64,000 nt of DNA, from positions 992,001 to 1,056,000 of the forward strand of contig QEYB01000963.1 of the NCBI GenBank assembly GCA_017562135.1, read 5' to 3'. The DNA comes from Dipylidium caninum. Lineage: Eukaryota > Platyhelminthes > Cestoda > Cyclophyllidea > Dipylidiidae. The notes under the pieces were generated by a model that was given only the letters and a program-made list of their open reading frames with translations, searched no databases and was not told the DNA's origin. The position numbers and the translations under genes are program-made. Shown here in pieces: positions 49,565 to 60,159 of this stretch; position 1 is the stretch's first letter, and each line of letters begins with the position of its first letter.

Positions 49565-52500
49565 TTAGATTGAATTCCCTGATCTGGGACAGAAAGTTTG
49601 AATAAATGATCCCTCGCCACTAACACTACTCTCGAGTTGAATGGTGTCGTAGATGAGATTTCCGTCGCCATTTACGTCGGCAGCTGGAAATACAAGATTT
49701 TCGGCAACGTAGAGTTGATTTCCGATTAGGTAGACTTCCCCCACATCACCCGCGTGACCCAGAATAGCCACTTCTGTTGACTCAACTGGGTGGCCTGGCA
49801 ATTGGTTTAAAGTGGGAATGGGGCGACTCTGTGCCTGAGTTTTCGAGGGCGATAATATTTGTAGCAAATGCGGCATCGTGGCTGAAACAGACCACTCAGT
49901 CAATATAGCATAGGAGGACAAATCGAATGTTACAATCAAAACAGTCGCGTAAACCGAGAGGGCTACTAACATCGTAGTGCGAATCACCTAGACGTCAATA
50001 CAACAATAATTATCTCATCAAGCTACCCGAAGAAGTAGTCAGATGATTAACCCTTTTCAGGCTCACATGGATTGGGGGTGACGAGTCGTCCGTTAATGCG
50101 AATCCGTTTGGGTTTGTCTGAAAGAGAAAAGTATGCGAGGAGGGTAAGGCTGCGCCAAATCATTACTATTAACATAATGTAGGCGTCGTAGTAACTTACC
50201 GGTATGGAAACGCCAAATATGGTCATTCAGCACTTGTTTGATGGCGTACCTCCGGCCACATTCGTTGCATTTGAACGGTAGAACAGCTGAAGTCATGAAA
50301 CAAAACCGCCTTTGTGCATACCGATCTCAAAATGTAGCCGTAATATCATAAATAGTCCTGGTTATGGTAAATAAGATTCAGCGTGATTGACATGAAAACA
50401 AAGGTTAAGTAGAGATTACTAGAAAAACCATCGAGTTATAAAACCGACCCTTGTGGTGGTTGACAAGATGAGACGCTAACTGAGAATGTAAGAAAAACCT
50501 TCGTCCACATTCATTGCAGGAATACGTTTTAAGATCTGTAAACGAGGTTAAAATTAATGACATTTAGAGAGCGTTGTACAACATATTGAAAACATTTGGA
50601 GTATCAAACACTCACGATTATGTACACAGTCGATGTGCTTTCGAAGGTCGCATCGAGCGTAGAAGGAACGATCGCAGAGACCACATGAATACCGTTTCAC
50701 CTCTGAAAAGAAAACGAACAGAAAAGACAAATACTTTCAGCATCCATGACAAGTTAGATCCGTTTAATCAAACACCCCTAAAAAATAAAGATTTGTTGCT
50801 ATTACAAAATAAAATTGTCGTCAACAAATGAGTATTAAGTTAGTGCGATGATACAATAAAAGTAAAAGAAATCACTTACTCTGATGAATAGCTTCTACAT
50901 GGGTTTTCAGTGACTTCTTGGTATGCAAGACCTTCTTGCAGATAGGACAAATATCGACACTGCTAGCTACAAAAATCCGACACACATATGCACATATACG
51001 AAGACTAGTTTGGGCGAGTGAGTGCTACTCACTTATTACAACATTCAGGGAAAATAAGCAAGCATAATTTACCAGCAAAAAAGTCTATATTGATAGCCTT
51101 CTTCGGTCCCTTGGAGTCACCGCCCGAGGCTGAAGTGTTAAAAAGATCTCGTTTTAGTTATTTAAAGTAAACAACTGACGACTGTGACGCTAATATCGCG
51201 ACCTAAAAACACCAATGTTGCTCACCAATCAATCAGAAGCGTTTGGGTCTGCGAGGAGCACGAGTTATTGGTTGGTCGTGACTCAGGGTCACGTGAACAC
51301 CCGCGAATACTTATTAATGTCTGTTTAACAAATGAGCATTCGCGGTCGGAAAATGTAAATCGTAGCACAAAAGCCGAGACATTTGTAAACAGATATCCCA
51401 GTAAAGGCAGTCTCATTCGTGTCGGTGCGTTGAGCACCGGGCGGAAGGGCCGCCCTCACACAGCGTCCTCCAACTGGAACCAGAGCTACGAACACCACAG
51501 AATCAGCCAAAGCCTAGGCAGGTGCAATGACGCAGAACAAGCACTCCACCTCTTCCGCTCTCCCCGACCCCCATAAAACGCCTACACAGGGGACCACAGA
51601 ACAGCTCAGAATACCAGCGGTTGGTATAATGTTGCAGCTCGTATTTTGACGAAATTATTGTTTAATCGTACTTCATCGTTGCTCCAATGGCCATGATTCA
51701 GTAATAAAGCTACCTCTTTGAATCGCCGAAAGGCAAGCTCACCACTCCCGTCCCGCCTAATAGATCAACTACAAACCGTACATTGACATATGAAATCTTC
51801 CAACAACCGCAATACCCCCACCTCTATACCCCCCCCCCCCCCAAGAGAACCAGAATCCAATCTACCTTCATCAGTTTCACCTTGATTTTCGTATTCTTCT
51901 GCCAGTTCATATTCATATTCCATTACATTGTTTCGGCCAGCTGAAATAAAACAGCAAAAGCTAAGTGATCGTGCCAGTTGAAAAGTGGCTTAACGATTAA
52001 AATCCAAACGCATAAAATGGGGCGGTAAACTAATTATCGAAAGGAAGGGGGGGAAGACTGAGTTTACCGTCTCGACATATTTTGTCTGGTAAAAACAATA
52101 GTAAAATCAACTGCACAATAATTGTATTTCTCTTAAATCGAAATTAAGGCTTCTACACACAGACAAGTGTGGAGGGTTCATTACACTCAGGGTTATTTAG
52201 ACTAGTGGCTTCCTCCGTCTCGTTTGGTTCGTGTGCAACAGTTTCCATTGTTTTGGTTGTGGATTCCGCCTCTATCTCCTCGTCTTCCTCCGTTGTCGTT
52301 GTTGCTATTGTAGTGGTCGCCGCCGCGGTTTCTGTAACTGCTTCTACCTCGGCTGACGCCTTCGCCTCTGCCTCTGCTATAAACACAAAAATAACTACCA
52401 AAAGCCTATTCAAACGCGGCGACCAAAAGATCCCGATCTGCAACTTTACAACCATGAAGGTTGTTCAACGCCAAGTACCAAAACAATATCCTTTTGTGAT

Positions 52501-55500
52501 TCGTTTAAATACAAATTGGCAAGTTTAAAATAGTGATTATATCACCAATAAAGAGTTAAGGAAATGGGGTTCACTTTCTTCAGGTTTACAAGGAACGAAA
52601 AAAACTATTCATGTCGTTAAAAAGGAAATGAGTAAAGAAGATAAGTACTAGTGGTCACTATTGCCAAAATAGCAAATAGCCGGGTTGAAGTTTACATTCT
52701 AATATAAGCGAAAAGAAGAAGGCCTTGGCTGTGTAGCAAAACAAACTCGAGCTTGAGTAATCCAGAGTTGTCACCGTTGAAAAAAATTCAAAATATTTCT
52801 GCGCTCTTAAAAGGAGAGTTGCCTCCCCGTCAAATTCCAGAATAACCTCCCCAACTGTCGATTAGATTTTAAGATACCGTGTAAAATAAGGCCCCAGGTG
52901 ATTAGACAAGTAAGTCCATAATCCATAATCGGCGCAAAAATAAGGGACCCAGTTTCCGTTCTGGCAGAATTAAAACTCTATCGACTTACCGATAAGACGC
53001 CTCTGCCTGTCACATTCCTCTTGCAGTGTAGTCTTCTCCGCTCTGAAGTCATTTCGCATTGCAAAAACATAACCAGACCCATCGCCTGAAATGAAAAGGA
53101 CGAGGCCAATGGACGAATCTATTGGTGAAAGCCGAGTTTAAAGCGACAGAAAAAAAGATCTTCGACGCACCAACATGCTCTTGACGAATGTGCTGACGAA
53201 GAAATTTTTTCCATCCGAAAACTTTTCCACACTGTTCACATTTGTACAGGGTTTCACCTGAAATAATAACTCACTTATTTCTGCCTAACATTTCTAAAAG
53301 TTATAAGCAAAAAAGATAACTTGAACCAAAAAGGAAAAACTTACTTTGATGTACATTTTCCATGTGATCTCGCCATTCCTGAAGCTCGTCGAAACTAGTC
53401 TCGCACTCCGGACAGGTGAACATTGACTGTTCTACAGACGAAGGAATGAGTATGGTCCATGGAATAGGGTAAAATAATCAAATTTACAAGAATTTACTCA
53501 CTTAAATGTGCTGACTCTATATGATCCGACGCCTCCTGAGAAGTAAGAAATCGTTGTCCACAAATGTAGCACCGAGTTTTGGGGAACGCTTGAATGGGAA
53601 AATGTGGCAAGAAGCGTCATTTAATATTCTTCAAAAGTGTAGCTATCGATAATTGCACACACGTGGCTGAATTTCATATGAATGATTTAAAAGATAGGAT
53701 GCAGATTTACGTCTATTTTGTGTAAAACTACCTCGGTGACGCTCATCCATGTGACTCCTCATCCCCTCAAGTGGGAAAATGTAGAAACACACTAAGCACC
53801 GGCACTCATTTTCACGGGGTTCTAAAATATACCAAATTATCCGAGGAGTTTAGATTGCACTTCGTGGCCGAAAAAAGTAGAGCAAAACAAAGAACATACC
53901 CCGAGAATCCAAATCGGTGGGGAAGTTGACCGAGAGGGAGGTTTCATCGACCCGACATTCTTCCCGCGAGGGCGGGCTATCACCTGCACAGATGAATTGA
54001 GAAAAATAATAGTAATCGAAAAATGATAACTACACGGACGTTCCGAAGCTTACACTGATGGAGGCTTCGTAAATGCTTGACGAGTTTCAGATAATAGTAA
54101 TAACCCTTATCGCATTCGGGACACTTGTAATTGTAAATGCCTAGAAGTGAACACACAAAACGCATCCTCTTGTTCAAATGAGTATAAACAGAACCAGTGA
54201 CAAAACATTGATAAATGGAGCTTTAAAATTACCATAATGAGCTGTTTTTACGTGTACACGAGCAGCGTCGGCGGTGGGAAGGATGGTACCGCAAATGAAG
54301 CACTGCTCTTTAGCAAAGCCTGTGATAAAAAAACAAAAGATTATATTAAAAGGCAGACCAATAAAATTTTTGGTTCAACTGAAATTTTACACCACAAATA
54401 ACTTCGTGTCCAGTTCAAATTATTAAGCGGGATGGGATTGAGGAGAAACAATGACTGCCAGATGAAAATGTGTAGAAATTGATGAGCCAAACAGACTTAC
54501 GTTTATGGGTTTGCCGTACATGAGCCTCGAGGGTTGGGGGGAGGAAGGACTTGCCACATACAAAACACATTACGGAATCGCCTAAGAAGTTAAAGAAAAA
54601 AATCACAGAAATATCCCAATACCCATTTAATCTTCCATGAGGATAAGTAAATCTGAAAAAGACCAAGCGATTGTAGCAAATAGTACTTATTACGGATATA
54701 GCCATTTTAAAAAATTGAGCTCAATCTATCTAAACTAAACAGGTGTGACTCACCTGAGCGTCGAACGCCTATAATTGAGCGAGAGTGGGTATTAGACGCC
54801 TATTATAACCGAAACGAAATAAATAATCGTTGTAATACTCACCTTTTTCTCGTTGATCACTGGATGAATCTACAAAGGATAGTCTGCGTCATTATAAAGG
54901 TCTTTGAATAATTTGTAAAAAAATGTGGACTTGACCTTCATCATACGACACATTCAAATCTGAAAACAAAACAGAAAGTTAGGTTACTACATATTATTAT
55001 TATACGACAGTGGTAAGAAAAGTATAGCGTTAAATACACATCAAACTCCACAAATTCGAGTTTAGGAACTAAACAACTACTGAGGACCCTAATAGTAAAA
55101 AAGAACGCATATGGAAATGGACCGCACGTGAATCCGCAATGATCTTAATCAAAGTGATTCGATAGGCCAAGTATTTTTAGGCCAAATCTCTTACACTTCC
55201 AATATGATCTAAATCTCTAAGTAAGATTAAACATCAAAAATAATATAAGTGTACCTGTGTCCTCGTCCTCCGTTGGCCTAGATGTGTCAACTAGAATAAA
55301 AATATTGATTTCAACTAAATATAAGAAAAGTGTAAATAAAATTTTGCTAAAATAGGAACTAACAGAAACTTTCATAATCATCAAATCCACGGGGAATCCT
55401 TCGCTGTCTCTTTTCATATAGAGGTTGAGGAGATGAAAGTAGAAGTTCTAAACGTTTCCTTCGCCTATATGGACGCCTCTTTCTAGGTTCCAGTGAGGAG

Positions 55501-55769
55501 GGAGGGGGCTTGGCAACTTTCAATCGTCTTCGTCGTTCGACCCCAACGACGTCTCTCAAGGGGCTTGACGGGTGATGATTCTTCGGCTGATTCAGGTTTG
55601 AGGACCTCCTCGGCATCATCGTCCCCCATCTCACTAACTTCAACGAGAGCGCTTTGAGCCGCTTTCAGGCGAGCACTGTTCTCCTGCAGCCGCGCTTCTT
55701 CGCGGTAGATACCATCAATCATGTTGGCGTCTCTGGAGAGATCCACCCACAATATTTTCGAGCCAGTAC
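49565..55769 (-). CDS. C2H2 zinc-finger protein, eleven fingers, one finger per exon
   Basis: A probable nuclear DNA-binding protein; orthology not recognised. Twenty-four exons: 55769-55364, 55290-55255, 54959-54936, 54869-54843, 54768-54754, 54581-54501 (ZF1), 54319-54233 (ZF2), 54140-54054 (ZF3), 53983-53900, 53821-53732 (ZF4), 53588-53502 (ZF5), 53431-53345 (ZF6), 53257-53171 (ZF7), 53085-52990, 52376-52203, 52085-52068, 51940-51866, 51129-51073, 50966-50880 (ZF8), 50702-50616 (ZF9), 50535-50449 (ZF10), 50286-50200 (ZF11), 50117-50067, 49881-49565. Fingers follow C-x2-C-x12-H-x3-4-H, e.g. CPECDKGYYYYLKLVKHLRS and CNECGRRYAIKQVLNDHIWR. The introns between these exons are all phase 1. The first exon changes frame internally near 55600 (small intron or frameshift), and exons upstream of 55769 are likely. 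The exon 52376-52203 leaves through a weak donor (GTCTAA). It could instead end at the stop at 52153, which would split this into two genes. Confidence 0.85.
51829..51842. repeat. Poly-C run of 14
   Basis: Fourteen consecutive C in the intron after the exon 51940-51866 of the zinc-finger gene. It is a likely site of length polymorphism or sequencing error. Confidence 0.8.
52068..52085 (-). other. 18-nt micro-exon in the zinc-finger gene
   Basis: ACAAAATATGTCGAGACG lies between a TTTTTACCAG acceptor and a GTAAAC donor. It enters and leaves in phase 1 (DKICRD), like the other exons of the gene. It depends on the weak upstream donor at 52202. Confidence 0.5.
54754..54768 (-). other. 15-nt micro-exon in the zinc-finger gene
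   Basis: GCGTTCGACGCTCAG is bounded by a pyrimidine-rich AATTATAG acceptor and a consensus GTGAGT donor. It is phase 1 on both sides (VRRS plus split codons). Exons of 24 and 27 nt (54959-54936, 54869-54843) lie just upstream. Confidence 0.5.
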
Positions 55770-58700
55770 CTGAAATTCAAGGGACAGCACATACGGCAAC
55801 GATTAGAGTGAAAATGTATGATCATCATACTTCAAATTCTCTTCCATAGATGGCCGAAAAACATTTGTCGATATAGATGTTTCACTAATTCAACTAGGAA
55901 ATGGTGAAAAATATGAGCCACATTGGCAAAAGGCAACATATGAACGCGAAAATAATAGAGAAATAAGTACGTCACAAAAGCATTCTATACGTCTGTTACT
56001 AGAGTCAAAGAAACCTATGGTAGGAAAAAATTGAATCGGTTCAATCCGAACATGTTAAACGTGAGCAAATTGCCACAGCATTATAATAAAATCGATATGT
56101 GGTGACGTATTAAAAAAGAAAAAAAATACAACTCGTAGGAGAGAAAGTTGTTTTATAGATTGCGACTAATAAGAAAACGGCAAGAGCTAGCCTCGCTCGC
56201 ATCTGATACACTAAATATTCTGGCAAAACTACTAAAAAACCACTAGGGTTACAGATATGTAGCCTTATAACCACTTAAATGAAACAATAATATGTTGCTC
56301 GTAGTGTCTATTAAGCAGGTACCACATTACTAAATGATATGCACCAATGCGCGATCGAAGTTATTACAATAACGATTGTGGGTGCGCAAAAAGAGGCATT
56401 TATGAAGTCGGCTAACAATTAGCGGAATTAGTTGCAACCCGCGACAAATTCGTCTGTGTCTGCAGGTACTGACAAAATATTGGAGACAACAAGATCTATT
56501 AAGCTTGAAGTTTTATTAACCTAAATGATATTAATGAATATAATGTAAACAAATATGAGCATAAAACAAAGAGTATCCGGAAATACCGTACGCGGAAAAC
56601 CAAATATATTACATTGGAGACTGCCTCGTATGATGACAACAAAGTTATAGTAAAGTGAACACAGTATTGACGCAGGAATGAGGTACTATGAAATAAATTA
56701 TATTTGTGGAAAACCTATTTCACTTATTTACGGCTGTACACGTACCCTTCCCCACTTCTTGATGCATTTTAAAACAAAATATGTTCAAAACACGCGGTTT
56801 TGCCGCTGTCAGTTTCGTAAATCAAAATTTTTTTATTTATGCCACATTTGTTGAAAAAATGTTAGATCTTTCAAGCGCATAATTCTTCGGTCTTTTAGTC
56901 TTTTATTTTTTAGTTAGCCCATGTGTAGTTTTATCGTGATACGGGATTGCGTTCCTCCCATGTAGTTTAAGTACTTTTCAAAAGTTCTGAAGACGAAAAA
57001 TTCCCACGTGCGTAAATATTCTCACGAGACTTTGTTGCGGGAATTATTGTCGTGCCCAAATGCATAGCCGGATGTTGATGAGTTTTAATAAATGCCCGTT
57101 CGCTTGACGTTACGGATGAAAATGAGCGATCAAATTTGCTTATTCTCGCATTTATGATATTAATCCGCCTTTAGATAGTTCACAAACCCCGAAGTCGCGT
57201 GTGATACTGTCGTTCCGTTTTCTCTCATACCACAAAATGCCTTCTACTTCGCCAATCCTAAATGTTTTCAATCATGATGCTGAGAAAAGGGCCTGATAGC
57301 ATTAGGTTTGCTGTGTACAGAAAAAGTAAGAAATTGTAAGCCTGACCTGAAAGCTGTGCTCCGAGCGATAGTAAGACCAGCTTAGTGACGACTTAAATTG
57401 GTTTAACAGAAAAATAAACCTAAGGCATTGTTGGTTGCTTCATCGTTTACTGTCCCCTCAACTTTCGTCAACATTTGTGCCTTTTGTGCGTACACCAATG
57501 CTTTTCTGTTCCATTTGTATTTGGTACCAATCCTGATTATTTTCTTCCCATTAAATATGACGAAAAAACGAGGTCAAATCATAAGCTCATGGATTCCACT
57601 TGTGCTAAATGTAACCTCAACTCCTTTCTCTTTAGCCTTTATTACGTATAATTTGTTTGGAACCGTAACTTTTCACTCCCGCCCATGGCTCCCCTAATCA
57701 CCCTGGCAATTTTAACAATACTTCTTTCACTTAATGATAATCGGAATGATGATGCTCTTATGGCATCAAACTAATTTGAAACTCAGAAATCTCGTTTGTG
57801 TTTTTGATTACAATGTTTGATGATTCACATTTGGCCGTTAGGGAAAGGGAAAAGTAATCCGAATTTGTGATGACTCCTTATGAAAAGCCTGAAGTAACGT
57901 CTGCGTGACAAAAATCGCCTGATTTCAAGGGTGTAAAGCAACAATCGCTAATGATGCCATACTTGGTACCTAAAAGGAGCACACTTAATACTTCAATCGA
58001 AATATCTTTATAGCTTTGTCTTAAACTAAATTATATTGCAACTTCTGAATTGGGTTTATGAAAAAATCGGGCCTTTAGGCGTAGTTCCTTGCACTCTTCC
58101 TATGATGCGACTCTTATCAACGCAGCCCTATTTTGAATACTCGTTTATTTATTACTCGCTACACGACCTCATTTTACCAGCTTCGATTTCCTTCCCCTTT
58201 ACGGTTTGTTGTCGTCAGCCCGAAGACATGTTACGGTGAATGGAGGAAAACAAATAATTAACTCCTATGAAAAGCGGAAGTATAAAACTGCGGAAGAACT
58301 AAAATTTATACGATTGTATTATTCCGTCCACTAATCTATGTGATGCTTTGCCTCTTTTAATCACTCGAAGCGGTAAATCAATAAGGACTCTCTATATTTT
58401 CCAAACAGTCTGCTTCTGATGAAAAAGATCTTGGCAGTACCGCTGAATGCAGGCAAGATGCACGCTTTAGAATACGGGACTTGTTGGTTAAAATGCACTT
58501 TTAGAAACTGTTCAACGAGCGCATAATGCTGGCCCCAATCTCGAGCGTCTTGCGGTCTTCCCGATTCAGTGTTCGACGATACCATCATAGAAGATAATTG
58601 CTAGTGCGCATAAGCCCTAAAATATTATAGTAAAAAGCGATCGGCAGCGGTTAAAGAGCTTGCGAATTCAAATGCATCACTATAACTCAAAGCTTGTGAG

Positions 58701-58856
58701 AAGAGATTTTGTTTGCATCCCAAGTAAAGATTGTCCTGAGGTCCTCGTAGGTGTGCAGCGCACGAGGATTTGTCAATGTCTGGTGCATTGCCAGAATCCC
58801 ATGATTCATGGCTACGGTGACGAGGTAAAACCGCGGGAAATGGCGCTAACGTGGAA
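55770..58856. other. Gene-poor AT-rich region
   Basis: About 3.1 kb upstream of the zinc-finger gene with no supported exon. It probably holds that gene's 5' exons or promoter. The open frame at 57428-57697 (+) is hydrophobic (LVPILIIFFPLNM) but has no family signature or clear splice sites. Confidence 0.45.
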
Positions 58857-59057
58857 CGTCTATTCCTCATATCTATGTTGTCACCACAGCCGTCTATGCA
58901 GCAATGTCTGATCATCACTGCCACTCACGTTTACACCTGTAGAAGAAGCAATTCATGGCATAGCTTTAGGATATGTGGTTTTCCTTGCACTCCATCCCAT
59001 TTACCGCGGTTCATTGCAGCCCATCTAACCCTAAGCAGATGAAAATTGGTGAAAGTG
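58857..59057 (+). repeat. Left arm of a long inverted repeat
   Basis: The reverse complement of this 201-nt segment recurs at 59938-60159 with a few mismatches. Shared blocks include the complement of GTTAGATGGGCTGCAATGAA and of CCTAAAGCTATGCCATGAAT. An 880-nt loop separates the arms. Confidence 0.9.
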
Positions 59058-59937
59058 ATCAACTGAAAACGTTGACATATTAACCGTTGTTTAACGTCCA
59101 ATATATTTTTTCTTGTTTCTTCTCCAATATAATGAAGTTACTTTAGACAAAATTAACCGAGGCAAGGATGTGATCTTCTGAATCTCCATTGTATCACATG
59201 TTGCCCGTTAAACAAGTGGCACCATTCCATCCATCACTCAATCACACATTTTAACCTCCCAACTCGTTAGGCATGTGGTTGTGATTGCCACGCATAGGTA
59301 TGACAGTCGAGTGATGAGAAAGAAGTGAGGAAGATGAGGTCGAGGCTGATGACGATGGCGATGATGTTGTGCACCCGTGATTACATTTAGAAACTCGATC
59401 TTTGAGTCAAATTGACATTGTTGAGTTTTCTGCCTCCTCTAGCCGGGCGTAATTGGGAAATGGGGAGACTACCTCTACACAGACTTCTCAACCCCCTTGG
59501 GATTGCTCCCCTATATGATTAGACACCTTCCCTCTCAGATGGCATCAGATGCAGTTAAATTTTTCCCCACAATTGTGTATGGTATTTTTATAAACCTGTC
59601 AGAAGACTTCTAAATGACGGTAGAAGCGGAACGGGGCCAATACATCAAAAACCCTAATTAATAGCTGGTAAGGTGGCCGATGGAATAGCCCTTTCCGTCA
59701 AGCTTACTCGCAGAGTAGTAGCCAAAACAAGAAGGCATAAACGCACATTTAAAACTGCATTTTTTAGTTTCATTAAAACTAGATCAAATTTGATTACAGC
59801 CTGAGCGTCAGAGCGACTGTTTATATACAATGTAAAATGAAAAAAAATGGTAGTTAGATTGCCATTTTTGAGGATATGATCCCTTGCTTGAAGGATGATG
59901 AACACGGACCACGGTTAATTGATCGTTATCAATTTTT

Positions 59938-60159
59938 CACTTTCACCAAATTTTCATCTTCTTGGAGTTAGATGGGCTGCAATGAACCGCGGTAAATGGG
60001 ATGGAGTGCAAGGAAAACCACATATCCTAAAGCTATGCCATGAATTGCTTCTTCTACAGGTGTAAACGCAGGCATTTACTCAATTACGTGAGTGACAGTG
60101 ATGATCAGACATTGCTGCATAGACGGCTGTGGTGACAACATAGACGTGAGGAATAGACG
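59938..60159 (-). repeat. Right arm of a long inverted repeat
   Basis: It matches the left arm in opposite orientation from CACTTTCACC to AATAGACG. It carries one extra 20-nt block (60068-60087 region, around GGCATTTACTCAATTA) and one extra A, which account for its 222-nt length. No flanking target-site duplication or transposase was recognised. Confidence 0.9.

Noticed and set aside
50047..50066. Stop codon after the DKPKR exon as the end of the zinc-finger gene
   Set aside because: A GTGAGC donor at 50066 joins in phase 1 to a 317-nt open exon at 49881, consistent with the rest of the gene, so the stop is probably intronic.
57428..57697. Hydrophobic 89-codon frame as a membrane protein
   Set aside because: Isolated, AT-rich, without homologous motif or convincing splice or start context.
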